Position numbers and translations under genes: made by a program. Positions 22,101 through 28,169 of a DNA stretch of 64,000 nucleotides are shown piece after piece (the stretch's first letter is position 1; the number at the start of each line of letters is the position of its first letter). The DNA comes from Pseudomonas sp. WS 5079 (lineage in GTDB: Bacteria > Pseudomonadota > Gammaproteobacteria > Pseudomonadales > Pseudomonadaceae). The stretch is from NCBI RefSeq assembly GCF_012985465.1, contig NZ_JAAQWN010000011.1:62001-126000 (forward strand), read 5' to 3'. Below the pieces are notes generated by a model. That model had not been told where the DNA came from. It did not search any database and was given only the letters and a program-made list of their open reading frames with translations.

Positions 22101-22483
22101 AGCAGGTCGCGCTGCTGGCTGTCCAGGGCGCTCAGGTCCTCTTCCAGCAGGGTCAGCCGCGCATCATGCTCGATGACTTGCAGCGGCGTGCCGTCGGTGT
22201 CGCGAAAGGCGGTGCGCAGGATATCGTGGCGGTCGATCACCCGGTTCAGCGCTGCTTCCAGGGCGCGCGCGTCTACCGGGCCCTTGAGGGCAATCGTCCG
22301 TGGCAGGTTGTAGGCATGGCTCTGGGGATCGAACTGTTGCAGGAACCACAGGCGCTGCTGGGCGAACGACAGCGGTACCGGGTCATGCCCGGCGAGGCTC
22401 TGGATGGACTGCCCGGCGCCGGCTTCATCGGCCAGCAACAGGGCCAGCAGGTCGTCGTCGGGAAGTTGGTTCAATTGGTTCAT
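10166..22483 (-). CDS. pvdI: Pyoverdine side-chain peptide synthetase, three modules, PvdI-like
   Basis: A 4105-residue nonribosomal peptide synthetase, first of the side-chain enzymes in transcription order and therefore the probable acceptor from PvdL (not in window). Domain order: C (~35-460), A (~490-960), T (GGDS ~1034), E (~1075-1510), C (~1548), A (~2010), T (GGDS ~2537), E (~2580-3010), C (~3060), A (~3510), T (GGHS ~4044); there is no thioesterase. The first C has HHIVSDAWS (L-donor type), the two after E domains have HHILMDGWS (D-donor type), and the E domains have HHLV(V/I)DGVSW. Pocket residues by my alignment: A1 D-A-W-Q-L-G-L-I-D (closest to Gln codes I recall), A2 D-V-W-H-I-S-L-I-D (serine), A3 D-L-W-N-N-A-L-T-Y (like an alanine-type code). 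Carrier serines next to E domains are in GGDS, the other in GGHS, as usual. A PvdS-type promoter lies 48 bases upstream. The pvdI name rests on position. Confidence 0.95.
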   Translation of the reverse strand: MNQLNQLPDDDLLALLLADEAGAGQSIQSLAGHDPVPLSFAQQRLWFLQQFDPQSHAYNLPRTIALKGPVDARALEAALNRVIDRHDILRTAFRDTDGTPLQVIEHDARLTLLEEDLSALDSQQRDLLLQQRIRQHATQPFDLRQAPLIRSSLLKRAEQDYVLLLNMHHIVSDAWSNPILTHDLASALGQPGQALPRPAIQYADYAQWQRQDYPQTPQHSAAAQYWKACLGDEIPTLQLPRERLEKSAGAGHHRHALPAHLSERLQTFCQQQGLTPFVVLLGAWQLLLGRYSGQVDFTVGVPNATRNQAQIQDLVGFFVSSQVYRARLAPEQTCSAFLQGLRQQSLAALEHADYPIELILEDLHLQRSPQANPLFQTLFNWRVGAAQEEALHLGPLELRFMDSHPLQAKFDLSLDVEYSQQQITAHFEYDAACLRPATVATLAGHWQNLLQAMIEHPHALIGELPMLSDQERGQQLAQCNATAVDYPDAEPVHVLVAKQAERQPQSVAVVFGDQQLTLDQLNRRANQLAHKLLELGVGPNVCVGLGLERSLEMVIALLAVLKAGGAYVPLDPAYPAERLAYMINDSGIGLLLSQSSLALPAPDSLPSLSLDQDSDWLEGYDSANPQVTVSADNLAYMIYTSGSTGQPKGVQVRHGALTNHMLWMQGELGLSAADRVLQKTAFSFDASVWEFWLPLLNGAQLVLASSELAEDLSVLWSQVAAQRISVLQMAPSLLQALLADEQGAQMQSLRLLLLGGEALGTPLVAQLRERWNGRLCNLYGPTEATIDSTFFDVQSLPEGAIAPIGRPIANVRTYLLDHDLQLCPMGTSAELLIGGDSLAQGYHQRPGLTAERFIPDPFAGNGARLYRSGDLARYRADGVIDYIGRIDHQVKIRGLRIELGEIEAQLLQHEAVREAVVIAHPTLGGAQLVGYVVPTALATDTARQDALRETLKAHLGEHLPDYMVPGHLLILAQLPLTPNGKLDRKALPAPNASQALHAYVAPQNEVQQRIASIWQDVLKLEKIGLNDNFFELGGDSIISIQVVSRARQAGIHFTPKDLFQHQTIQGLASVAKNHGQGLAIDQGPVTGPAPLLPIQHLFFDTDIPERHHWNQSVLLKPATPLDPHLLEQTLNALIHHHDALRLNFTQAEHGWHAEYRPSTASVLWQTRIDDATQLHSVGDEAQRSLNLQDGPLLRAVLVSLGDGSQRLLLAIHHLVVDGVSWRILFDDLQMAYRQVQAGEGFSLPEKTSAYKAWGQRLLDYGQSAELQGQIAYWQQLADGCADLPVIRADASLKKADSQTVNTHLNQDLTRRLLQDAPSAYRTQINDLLLAALARVISRWTAQPQVLIQLEGHGRETLFDDIDLTRTVGWFTTVYPVCLTPQSDHGTTIKQIKEQLRSIPNKGLDFGVLRHLAPPETRQVLQALPVPRITFNYLGQFDTSFNANDDALFAPAPESSGAEHSAEAPLSNWLTLNGQVYDGELSLVWTFSAQMFEPARMQALADEYAEELTQLIEHCCDPHNRGVTPSDFPLAHLDQAQLDALPIAVTQIDDIYPLAPMQQGMLFHSLYEQNVGAYVNQMRLNVTGLDPQGLRDAWQQAMDAHDILRTSFIWQGELQQPVQVVHKRLTLPMVCHDWQQHADLQPALDKLAWERLQQRFDLARAPLLDVQVIQTGEAQHHLIYTVHHILMDGWSNSQLMGEILQRYAGQTLPARMGRYRDYIAWLQRQDSSASQTWWAAQLATLQEPTRLASSLVSVPTTATGHGNHYQHFGIVETRYFNEFARRQKVTLNTLLQGAWLLLLHHYTGQDSLCFGATVAGRPTDIAGIEQQVGLFINTLPVIATVNPQTRVDQWLQAVQTQNLSLREYEHTSLADIQRWAGHNGEALFDTLLVFENYPIADALEQQAPKGLEFGNVDTYEQTNYPLTLALNAGETLSLHYSFAHDAFSDAVIERMAEHLHNLLLRLTERPDRAIGELNLLDDSERAQVVHRWNDTARHYPLERPVQALIEHQVEQTPDAAALIFADVRLSYAQLNARANLLAHHLIALGVGPDRLVGIALERSVEMVVGLLAILKAGGAYVPLDPEYPTDRLAYMIDDSGIDLLLTQQSLLSTLPLPATLHTLCLDTLALDALPDTNPAISVAAENLAYVIYTSGSTGKPKGAGNRHSALTNRLCWMQQAYGLSGDDTVLQKTPFSFDVSVWEFFWPLMTGARLVVAGPGDHRDPQKLVQLITEHQVTTLHFVPSMLQAFLQDDSSERCTGLTRIICSGEALQVDTQQQVFARLPGASLYNLYGPTEAAIDVTHWTCREEQAHTVPIGQPIANLSTFVLNSDLAPLPVGLVGELYLGGEGLARGYHRRAGMTAERFVASPFTKGQRLYRTGDLARQRADGVIEYIGRVDHQVKIRGLRIELGEIEARLLEQAEVREAAVLAVDSGRGLQLVGYVVPSANANEALRETLKNTLKEHLPDYMVPALWVFLDALPLSPNGKLDRKALPAPDASQVQVRYVAPQSELEQQIANIWQDVLKVQNVGLTDNFFELGGDSIISIQVVSRARQAGIQFSPKELFEAQTVQQLAILARTGTPAQEIDQQPLTGPTPLLPVQQAFFQRAIPERHHWNQAVLLSAQAPLQADALEQALQALILHHDGLRLSFSENTAGWQANYRSVAQQQQDWQQAPALYQACALSTTELDELCNQAQASLDLAQGPLLRAVLVTLADNTQRLLLAAHHLVIDGVSWRILFEDLQTAYQQALAGQIISLPAKTDSGKTWAEHLQRHATQGGLAGELAYWQSQLKDAQGKLPGARCDASLENRHGHSVNTRLDKALTRQLLQEAPAAYRTQINDLLLTALARVISRWTHHPQCLIQLEGHGREELFEPVDLTRTVGWFTSLFPVALTPVANDLGASIKQIKEQLRAIPNKGIGFGALRYLGDARACETLAALPEPRITFNYLGQFDGSFSADAQALFSPASEGTGAEQSPDAPLGNWLTLNGQIYAGELSLNWLFSREMFDEATIQCLADEYAEELAALIAHCLDPAHRGLTPSDVPLAAIGQAQLDRLPIPAAQIADLYPLSPMQQGMLFHTLYEQGTGNYINQLRVDIDGLDPQRFQQAWQAAMDNHDILRTGFVWQGLEQPLQWVLKQAQVPFSVYALGSHDAQQLDTLALTELQRPFVLDQAPLLRLALVQTGAERYHLIYTGHHILMDGWSNSQLMGQVLQHYSGQAVTANTGRYRDYIAWLQQQDSAASQRFWQEQLRGLESPTLLGQSVTLVPGEGHGEYRKVIDPATTERLNTFARQQKVTTNTLVQAAWLLLLQRYTGQTTVCFGATVAGRPAQLNGVEQQIGLFINTLPVAASPRPEQSVAQWLQQVQAQNLSLREHEHTPLFETQRQAGVGGESLFDNILVFENYPISEALEQGAPQGLRFGPVHSQEQTNYPLTLSVGLGASLTLQYRYVRANFSDALIEQIARHMDQLLNGLMDSADRALGSLNLLDKSEQALILNTWNSAPLSVADEQCIHHLINRQTQETPGQLALIDGEQRLSYQQLDQRANRLAHKLIELGVGPEVRVGVAMPRTGDLLVALLAVLKAGGTYVPLDPDYPADRVAYMLDDSRAHLLLVGQQLPDELRAHATTQVLTIEPSDAWLAGYSEQQPVTTVTPDNLAYVIYTSGSTGLPKGVAIAHRNVCALVRWSAQVYSREDLQGVLASTSICFDLSVWELFVTLACGGHIVLARNALELPTLPARDQVRLINTVPSAINALQRAAQIPDSVRIINLAGEPLKQTLVDTLYEQTSVTHIYDLYGPSEDTTYSTWTRREVAGSANIGRPVGNTASYLLTQDLQPAPLGVAAELYLAGAGITRGYLGRAALTAEKFVPNPFSTSGERLYRTSDLTRYRQDGVIEYIGRIDHQVKIRGFRIELGEIESRLLQHPDVREAVVLAQEHLDGQQLVAYVVTRQSLPDAASQDQLRPLIKARLQENLPAYMVPAHLVFLDQLPLTPNGKLDRKALPMPEAVQSQRAFVAPQTPLQQQMADIWQQVLELERVGLDDNFFELGGHSLLVVRVVSRAQLELGMQLTPQQLFQFPTLGAFVSELQSSGGQFDTEKLSKLEALLDDMEQL

Positions 22484-22530
22484 GATCGATCTCGTCGCCG
22501 TCGGCAGAGGAAATAAGCTGTGTCAGGAAG

Positions 22531-22554
22531 ACGAAGTTCGATCGATCAGATTTA
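22531..22554 (-). promoter_or_regulatory. PvdS iron-starvation box of the NRPS operon
   Basis: On the minus strand this reads TAAAT, 16 bases, CGT, an exact match to the iron-starvation box used by the sigma factor PvdS. The CGT end is 48 bases before the start of the three-module synthetase. The overlap of the two synthetase genes implies both are transcribed from here when iron is scarce. Confidence 0.88.
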
Positions 22555-22578
22555 GGCGCAATAGCCGGCGGGAGGCGT

Positions 22579-22662
22579 TGTAGGAGCCGGCTTGCCGGCG
22601 ATGAGGCTCGTGGCTTCATCGCATGCCTTGAGGCAGCCATCGCCGGCACGCCGGCTCCTGGG
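22579..22662. repeat. REP-type inverted pair between pvdE and the NRPS promoter
   Basis: Two arms of about 22 bases (22582-22603 and 22638-22659) are inverted copies with one mismatch, each carrying the core GCCGGCNTGCCGGCGATG typical of Pseudomonas REP elements. It starts 10 bases after the pvdE stop and could form a large hairpin acting as terminator or mRNA stabiliser; no T-run follows. Confidence 0.75.
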
Positions 22663-22671
22663 GGAGGGAGG

Positions 22672-24321
22672 TCAGGCGCAGGCTTTTTCGCTGATGACGC
22701 GACCGGCCTGCATGCGTACCAACTGGTCGGCGACGTCGAAGTAACGGTCGTCGTGGGAGATGACGATGATGGTCTTGCCCAGGCGCTTGAGGTCCGGCAG
22801 CAGCTCGGTGTAGAAAATCCGTCGGAAGGTCGGGTCCTGGTCGGCCGCCCACTCGTCAAATACCAGCACCGGGCGCTCATCGAGCCAGGCGTTGACCAGG
22901 GCCAGGCGCTTGCGTTGCCCGGTGGACAGGTCGGTGGTGGTGAACGCGCCATCGCGCACGCTGACCTTGTGCGCGATCTCCAGGCGCTCCAGGTACTGTG
23001 TGGCGTCGTCGGGCAGGGCCTTGTCGTTCTGCACCAGGTCGTCGAACAGGAAGTAGTCGGCAAAGATCGTGGTGAACATCTGGCGGTAGTCGTCCAGGCC
23101 CAGGGCGTCCACGGGCAGGCCGTTGAGGCGGATTTCACCTTGCTGCGGGGTGTACAGGCCCAGCAGCAGCTTGATCAGGGTGGTCTTGCCGCAGCCGTTT
23201 TCGCCGACGATAAACAGGATTTCCCCAGGCTCGATGCTCAGGTTGACCGGCCCCAGCTTGAATGGCTCGCTGCCTTCCACGGGCGGGAAGGCGTACTGCA
23301 CGTTGCGCAGTTCCAGGTGCTTCATCACCGGCACGCTTTTGTCGGCGTCATCGAGCAGCAGGTGCGGTTCCGGCGAGGAGAAACGCTCCGACAGGTCGGC
23401 AATGCGCCGGAAGGCGATTTGTGCGCGGCTGATGATCGGCAGGTTGCCGATCAGGTTTTCCAGCGGGCCTTTCATGTACAGCAGCACCAGGACAAAGCCG
23501 CTCATCACCGCCGGGTCCGAGCTGGGCCAGAACTGTTGCAGGGTCAGCGCCAGGCCGATGACCACGAAAAACAGCATCGAGCCCAGGCTCTTGGCGATCA
23601 CAAAAATATTGATCGAGCGGATATGGGTGTCGCAGATATGGTCGGCGGTGCCCTGGATATTGCGGGTGTGCATGGCGTGCCGGCGTGGGCGATGGATGCG
23701 CAGTTCCTTGGCGCCCTCGGCAATCGCCGAGTAGTGTTTTTGCAGGTTGTCTTCGGCGTCACGGGCCGCGTAGAAGCCTTTGATGCCTTTGCTCTGGGCC
23801 ACGAACTGCACCGCCGAACCAATGCCGATGGCCAGCAGCGTCATGAGGAAGATCGGCCAGGACAGCACCGCCAGGTAGCCCAGGCAGCCCAGGATCACTG
23901 TGGTCGAAATCGCCAGCGGGGCAAAGGCGAAGGCAAAGTCGCTGATGGTGTCCACGTCATGGGTCAGCACCGGGATCAGGCGGTGGGTGCGATAGCGCTC
24001 GATCTGCTCGATGGGCGCGGCGAGCACCTTGGCGCCGAGGTCCTTGCGCAGTTTGGCAATCACCTTCTGCCCAACGAAGTTGGTGCCGATATCGGCGCCG
24101 ATACTGCTGAGCAACGCCAGCAGGCACAGCCCGGCGAAGGCCAGGACCACGCCGGTGCCCATGCCGTCGGCGCTGTGCAGGCCGCGGTTGACCGTGGCCA
24201 GCAGCGCGGTGACGCTGAGGCCGCCGACGATGCCCAGGGTGATGGAAGAAATGACAATCCGTCGATAGGGCTTGAGCAGGCTCAAGAGTTCGCGAATGGC
24301 GCTGCGCGGTGCTGCGGTCAT
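22672..24321 (-). CDS. pvdE: PvdE, ABC exporter of the pyoverdine precursor
   Basis: A 549-residue half-size ABC exporter fused to its membrane domain. In Pseudomonas, PvdE moves the acylated ferribactin precursor from cytoplasm to periplasm, where maturation occurs. The N-terminal ~300 residues contain the hydrophobic membrane spans; the ATPase part shows Walker A (GENGCGKTT), signature LSTGQRKRLAL and a Walker B ending FDEW. Length matches known PvdE proteins. The ATG at 24321 is preceded by GAGG at good spacing. It has its own PvdS box 92 bases upstream and is followed by a REP pair, so it appears to be a single-gene unit between the synthetases and pvdO. Confidence 0.95.
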   Translation of the reverse strand: MTAAPRSAIRELLSLLKPYRRIVISSITLGIVGGLSVTALLATVNRGLHSADGMGTGVVLAFAGLCLLALLSSIGADIGTNFVGQKVIAKLRKDLGAKVLAAPIEQIERYRTHRLIPVLTHDVDTISDFAFAFAPLAISTTVILGCLGYLAVLSWPIFLMTLLAIGIGSAVQFVAQSKGIKGFYAARDAEDNLQKHYSAIAEGAKELRIHRPRRHAMHTRNIQGTADHICDTHIRSINIFVIAKSLGSMLFFVVIGLALTLQQFWPSSDPAVMSGFVLVLLYMKGPLENLIGNLPIISRAQIAFRRIADLSERFSSPEPHLLLDDADKSVPVMKHLELRNVQYAFPPVEGSEPFKLGPVNLSIEPGEILFIVGENGCGKTTLIKLLLGLYTPQQGEIRLNGLPVDALGLDDYRQMFTTIFADYFLFDDLVQNDKALPDDATQYLERLEIAHKVSVRDGAFTTTDLSTGQRKRLALVNAWLDERPVLVFDEWAADQDPTFRRIFYTELLPDLKRLGKTIIVISHDDRYFDVADQLVRMQAGRVISEKACA

Positions 24322-24412
24322 GAAACTACCTCGATCGCGACGTGGCTACGTGCTGTGGGCAAGTGAAGGCCTGCGCGCGAAGGTTTACCGCTGGCAGGCC
24401 GATAGTAGGAGG

Positions 24413-24436
24413 ACGAGTCGGGCCCGGCGCGATTTA
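24413..24436 (-). promoter_or_regulatory. PvdS iron-starvation box of pvdE
   Basis: TAAAT-N16-CGT on the minus strand, exact spacing. It lies between the pvdO stop (24460) and pvdE start, 92 bases before the pvdE ATG, so pvdE is controlled separately from pvdMNO even though it points the same way. Confidence 0.86.
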
Positions 24437-24459
24437 GCCGCGTCCCGAGTTGCACAGGC

Positions 24460-25338
24460 TCAGAGCTCCCGTGCCACGCGAAAGCCCAGCCAGTCGCCGC
24501 GCACGTTGGGGTAGAGGTTGTTGCGGTTGCCGGAGCGGGAAAACACCGGCGCCTCGCCCCAGTCGTTGCCGCGAATCTGCCGCACCTCGCATTGCCCGGT
24601 CAGCCAGGCACTGCCATCGCTGGGCGCTCCCACATAGCTGTCGTTTTCACAGTCTTCGACCCATTCGTAGACGTTGCCATGCATGTCATACACGCCGAAC
24701 GCATTGGGCGCATAGCTGCCGGCCGGCGCGGTGTAGCTGTAGCCATCGGCCGGCCCGTAGGTGTTGGCGTGCTTGGCGATGCTGTATTCCTTGCCCTCGT
24801 CGAACGGGAACGGGAAGGGCCCGGAGGTGCCGCCACGGGCGGCGTACTCGCGCAGGGATTCGCTGACCATGCGGTACTGCTTGCCGGTTTTCTTCGACAG
24901 CCAAGCGACATAGGCGCGGGCTTCGGCAAAGTCCATGCATACGGCTGGATGTTTGGCGCTTATCTTGTAGGTGGGCTTGCCAGCCGTGCATTTGCGGCCA
25001 GGGCGGTCGTCGCCGTCGGGCATTTTGTAGCCGGTTTCTTGCAGGTAGCTGTCCCATTCGCCGGCCAACACCTGGAAGCGGCTGATGGCCACGGGTTTGG
25101 CGAAGGTCACGTCATGGATCGGGCCTTCATCGGGCTGGCGGCCGACTTCATCGTCCGGGGTGCCCATCTTGAAGGTACCGGTGGGCAGTACCACCATTTC
25201 CGGGCAGTTCTTGCAGTCCTTGAACACGGTGCCGGGCTTGGGCGGCGTGGCGGCCTGGGCGGAGGGTGCCAGGCAGGCGATCAATGCCGTCAGCGCCAGG
25301 GACTTGAGCAGCGTTGGGGTGAGCGGTTCATCGTTCAT
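24460..25338 (-). CDS. pvdO: PvdO, periplasmic pyoverdine maturation protein
   Basis: A 292-residue exported protein of the formylglycine-generating-enzyme (sulfatase-modifying factor) fold. PvdO is known to act in the last periplasmic steps of chromophore maturation, converting dihydropyoverdine to pyoverdine. A signal peptide spans roughly residues 1-29, ending in AQA before ATPPKPG. Family hallmarks include FKMGTPDDE early on and the C-terminal GNDWGEAPVFSRSGNRNN to GFRVA run. I chose the ATG at 25338 because it begins the signal peptide; a further in-frame TTG upstream has no support. It lies 31 bases after pvdN in the pvdM-pvdN-pvdO operon. Confidence 0.92.
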   Translation of the reverse strand: MNDEPLTPTLLKSLALTALIACLAPSAQAATPPKPGTVFKDCKNCPEMVVLPTGTFKMGTPDDEVGRQPDEGPIHDVTFAKPVAISRFQVLAGEWDSYLQETGYKMPDGDDRPGRKCTAGKPTYKISAKHPAVCMDFAEARAYVAWLSKKTGKQYRMVSESLREYAARGGTSGPFPFPFDEGKEYSIAKHANTYGPADGYSYTAPAGSYAPNAFGVYDMHGNVYEWVEDCENDSYVGAPSDGSAWLTGQCEVRQIRGNDWGEAPVFSRSGNRNNLYPNVRGDWLGFRVAREL

Positions 25339-25368
25339 GAGTCGTCTCGTGGGCAAGAAAAAAGGGGA

Positions 25369-26640
25369 TCAGAGGGCTTTGTCGAGCAGGGCCAGGAAGC
25401 GGTCGACCTCATCTTCGGTATTGAGCAGGCCCGGCGCGGTACGCACCACCGGGCCGACGTCGCGGTTCACCGCGTCGCTGACCACGCGGTTACGCATCAG
25501 GTAGGCGGCCACCTTGTCGCTGTCCTGGCCCTTGACCCGGAAGAAGCTGAAACCGGCCGACAGCTGCGGGTTGGCCGGGGTGACCAGCTCGATGTTCGGT
25601 CGCGCCTGCAAGCGCTCCTTGAGGTAGGAGTTGAGGCTGTGGATGCGCTGCTGAACCTCGGCCTTGCCCAATTGCAGGTGCAGCTTGAAGGCCTCGTCCA
25701 GCGCCCAGCGATGCTCAAAGGCGTGATAGCCGCCGGGGGAGAAGGTGGTGGCGAAATCGGTGTCTTCGGAAAACGTCGGCATGCTCGGGGTGAGGGTGGT
25801 CACTTGCTCCGATGCGGCGCACACCAGGCCAGTGCCCCGTGGGCCGAACATCCATTTATGGGTGCCGGCGATAAAGAAGTCGCAGTGCATGTCCGGGAAG
25901 GCCAGGTCTTCGACGCCGAAGCCATGCACGCCATCGACCACGTAGAGGATCCGATCCTTTTCTTCGCGCCCCTGGTTGTGGCGCTTGACCAGTTGCCCGA
26001 TTTCAGCGATAGGCAGCTTCACGCCGCTGCCCGACTGCACCCAGGTCATGCCCAGTACTCGGGTATTGGGGCGAATGTTGCGCTCGATGGCCGTCAGCAC
26101 TTCATCGACCGATACGTGGTGGGCGTTGGCGAACAGCTTGATCTTGCGCACCTGGGTGCCGTCACGCTGGGTGCGCAATGCGAGGATGCTGTCGGTGGAA
26201 AAGTGCTCGTGCTCGGTGGTGAGGATTTCCTGGTCGAGGCGCACGTGGATGCCGCCGTAGATCATCGCCAGGCCCTCGGTGGTGCTGCCGGTGAGGGCGA
26301 TCTGGCCGGGTTTGGCTTGCAGGTAGCGGCCGGCCCATTCACGCACCTGGCCTTCGCGTTTCCAGGGTTCCTGCAGGTCCCAGTCCATGGTCAGGCCGGG
26401 GTTGCGGTCAAGGGCGGCGCGGTGGCGCTCGATGGCTTCGCGCACGGGCCTTGGGTGCGAGGTGATCAGGAAGTTGGAGAAATGGATGTAGTTCGGATCC
26501 TGGTCGAACAGTTGGCGCAGGCCGGCCCATTTATCGACGGGGGCCTTGGCGCTAGCCGCCTGCACGTGCAGGCTGGTCCCCAGCGGCAGGCTGGCGGCGA
26601 GGATGCCGGCCTGTTTGAGAAAGGTGCGACGGTCGGTCAT
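25369..26640 (-). CDS. pvdN: PvdN, periplasmic PLP enzyme of pyoverdine side-chain modification
   Basis: A 423-residue aminotransferase-fold (class V) enzyme. PvdN carries a pyridoxal phosphate cofactor in the periplasm and converts the chromophore-linked glutamate to succinamide in related strains. The N-terminus MTDRRTFLKQAG is a twin-arginine export signal (DRRTFLK), and the cofactor lysine is K262 in the motif GTHKW. The ATG at 26640 overlaps the pvdM stop by four bases (ATGA), which points to translational coupling; the longer in-frame extension upstream only reads through pvdM. Length agrees with known PvdN proteins. Confidence 0.95.
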   Translation of the reverse strand: MTDRRTFLKQAGILAASLPLGTSLHVQAASAKAPVDKWAGLRQLFDQDPNYIHFSNFLITSHPRPVREAIERHRAALDRNPGLTMDWDLQEPWKREGQVREWAGRYLQAKPGQIALTGSTTEGLAMIYGGIHVRLDQEILTTEHEHFSTDSILALRTQRDGTQVRKIKLFANAHHVSVDEVLTAIERNIRPNTRVLGMTWVQSGSGVKLPIAEIGQLVKRHNQGREEKDRILYVVDGVHGFGVEDLAFPDMHCDFFIAGTHKWMFGPRGTGLVCAASEQVTTLTPSMPTFSEDTDFATTFSPGGYHAFEHRWALDEAFKLHLQLGKAEVQQRIHSLNSYLKERLQARPNIELVTPANPQLSAGFSFFRVKGQDSDKVAAYLMRNRVVSDAVNRDVGPVVRTAPGLLNTEDEVDRFLALLDKAL

Positions 26641-27998
26641 GGCGTTTGCTCGCTTGGCAGCACACCAGGCTTGGCGGACTTTTGCACCTGCTCCCACACC
26701 CGCAGGAAATTGCCGCCCCACAACTTGGCGATATCGGCTTCGGAGTAGCCGCGGGTGATCAGTTCGGCGGTCACGTTGCGCACTTCACTGACATCGTTCC
26801 AGCCCTTGACGCCGCCGCCTTCGTTGAAGTCCGAGGCAATGCCGACGTGGTCGATACCGATCTTGCGCACGGTGTAGTCAATGGCGTCTCCCAGGTCCTT
26901 GAGGCTGGCCTTGGGTTCTTCTTCGAGAATGGCGTAGAGCTCGCTGGCGTACTCGCCGAACTTCTGCTCCGGCCAGGCAGCGATGATCGGGTCGCCGGGC
27001 ATCAGGGCCATCGCCAGGTTGGGCAGGGGTGGCAGGTCGAAACGCGCGCGCAGGGTGTTGAGCTTGTCCTGGATCGGCTGGCTCAACGGGCGCAGATACC
27101 CGCCGAAGGCCACCACTTGCACCACGCCGCCACTGTTCTTGATCAGTTGCAGTTCTTTGTCGCTGAGGTTGCGCGGGATATCCACCGAGGCCCTGGGCGC
27201 GGAGTGGGAGGCGACCATGGGGGTGCGGCTAAGCTGGGCGACTTGCTCGAGGGCGGTGGTCGACATTTGCGAGACGTCGATGATCACGCCCAGGTCGTTC
27301 AGGCGCTGCACTGCTTGCTTGCCGATGGCCGAGAGGCCGCCGAGGGCATCCGGCGAATCATTGAAAAACGGCAACGGGCGCGAGGAATCGGCCCAGCTGT
27401 TATTGCCGATGTAGCTGAAGCCGAACATGCGCATGCCGCGCGCCGTCCACATGTCCAGCAGGTTCAGGTCGTTGCCCAGGGGGTAGGCGTTGAGCATGCT
27501 GATAAAAATCGCAAACTTGCCCTCGCCATGCAGGCGGCGCAAATCGGCCGGGGTGTAGGCGATGCCCACCTGGTTGGGGAAGTCGCGGACCATGCCGGCG
27601 ATGATCTTGTAGCGCACCTCTTGCTGGTGCCGGGCTTCGTCGACAAAACCTGCGGTGGGTTTGTGTGGTGCATTGGGGCCATTCCACAGCTCGGGCCAGC
27701 CGAAAATCGTCAGCGCCGCCCCCGACAGGCGCCCGCGACTGGCCTTGGCCAGGTCGAACTGGCCGCTGCCGTCCTTGTCTGCTTCATGGCCGGCGGTGCC
27801 GAAGTCCAGGGGCACGGTGATATGGCTGTCGAACGACAGCAGGCGGTCCTGCAATTCATTGGCCTGCTTGATCACTTCCAGCGGGTAGCCGGCATTGCCG
27901 CCAAACCAGTGATCCCAGGCCAGGCCTGCGCCGGCAGCAATGGCCAGGGCCAAGGGCAGGCCGATGTATAGAGCCTTTTTCGAACGTGGTTTTGTCAT
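26637..27998 (-). CDS. pvdM: PvdM, dipeptidase-like periplasmic pyoverdine maturation protein
   Basis: A 453-residue protein of the renal dipeptidase (M19) family, anchored or exported by an N-terminal hydrophobic stretch (YIGLPLALAIAAGAGLAW). PvdM is needed with PvdP for oxidation of ferribactin in the periplasm. Family motifs seen include FDSHITVPLDF near the start, GVSWxD-like SYIGNNSWAD, and SHSAPRAS. Two in-frame ATGs compete (27998 and 28004); I prefer 27998, which has GAG-TGG just upstream. It is first in the pvdM-pvdN-pvdO operon with a PvdS box 63 bases upstream, divergent from pvdP. Confidence 0.92.
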   Translation of the reverse strand: MTKPRSKKALYIGLPLALAIAAGAGLAWDHWFGGNAGYPLEVIKQANELQDRLLSFDSHITVPLDFGTAGHEADKDGSGQFDLAKASRGRLSGAALTIFGWPELWNGPNAPHKPTAGFVDEARHQQEVRYKIIAGMVRDFPNQVGIAYTPADLRRLHGEGKFAIFISMLNAYPLGNDLNLLDMWTARGMRMFGFSYIGNNSWADSSRPLPFFNDSPDALGGLSAIGKQAVQRLNDLGVIIDVSQMSTTALEQVAQLSRTPMVASHSAPRASVDIPRNLSDKELQLIKNSGGVVQVVAFGGYLRPLSQPIQDKLNTLRARFDLPPLPNLAMALMPGDPIIAAWPEQKFGEYASELYAILEEEPKASLKDLGDAIDYTVRKIGIDHVGIASDFNEGGGVKGWNDVSEVRNVTAELITRGYSEADIAKLWGGNFLRVWEQVQKSAKPGVLPSEQTP

Positions 27999-28060
27999 TG
28001 CCATCTCAGTCGGTTCGCCTTTGAGGTGCGGGCGCAAGGGGCCTTTGCTATCTGGGGAGA

Positions 28061-28084
28061 ACGAGCGCAGGGCCGGGAAATTTA
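28061..28084 (-). promoter_or_regulatory. PvdS iron-starvation box of pvdMNO
   Basis: Minus-strand TAAAT-N16-CGT with exact spacing, 63 bases before pvdM. It is separated by only 16 bases from the oppositely pointing box of pvdP, so two sigma-bound polymerases would bind back to back. Confidence 0.88.
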
Positions 28085-28100
28085 AGCGCGGCCCCTACAG

Positions 28101-28124
28101 TAAATTTGCCGCCCGGCTAAACGT
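28101..28124 (+). promoter_or_regulatory. PvdS iron-starvation box of pvdP
   Basis: Plus-strand TAAAT-N16-CGT, exact spacing, 46 bases before the pvdP ATG at 28170. Confidence 0.88.
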
Positions 28125-28169
28125 TCTAGCTTGGATAAAGCCTGCTCCAGGGCTGACACAGGTAGGAAC

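Noticed and set aside
20450..22516. 688-codon plus-strand open frame opposite the first NRPS module
   Set aside because: It is antisense to conserved C and A domains and has the Gln/Gly/Ala-rich look of a mirror frame.
22579..22662. CRISPR-like or transposon-end palindrome
   Set aside because: It is a single inverted pair with the Pseudomonas REP core, without spacers, tandem copies or a neighbouring transposase.
24592..26748. 718-codon plus-strand frame opposite pvdO and pvdN
   Set aside because: It spans two well-conserved minus-strand genes and their junction, with no recognisable motif.
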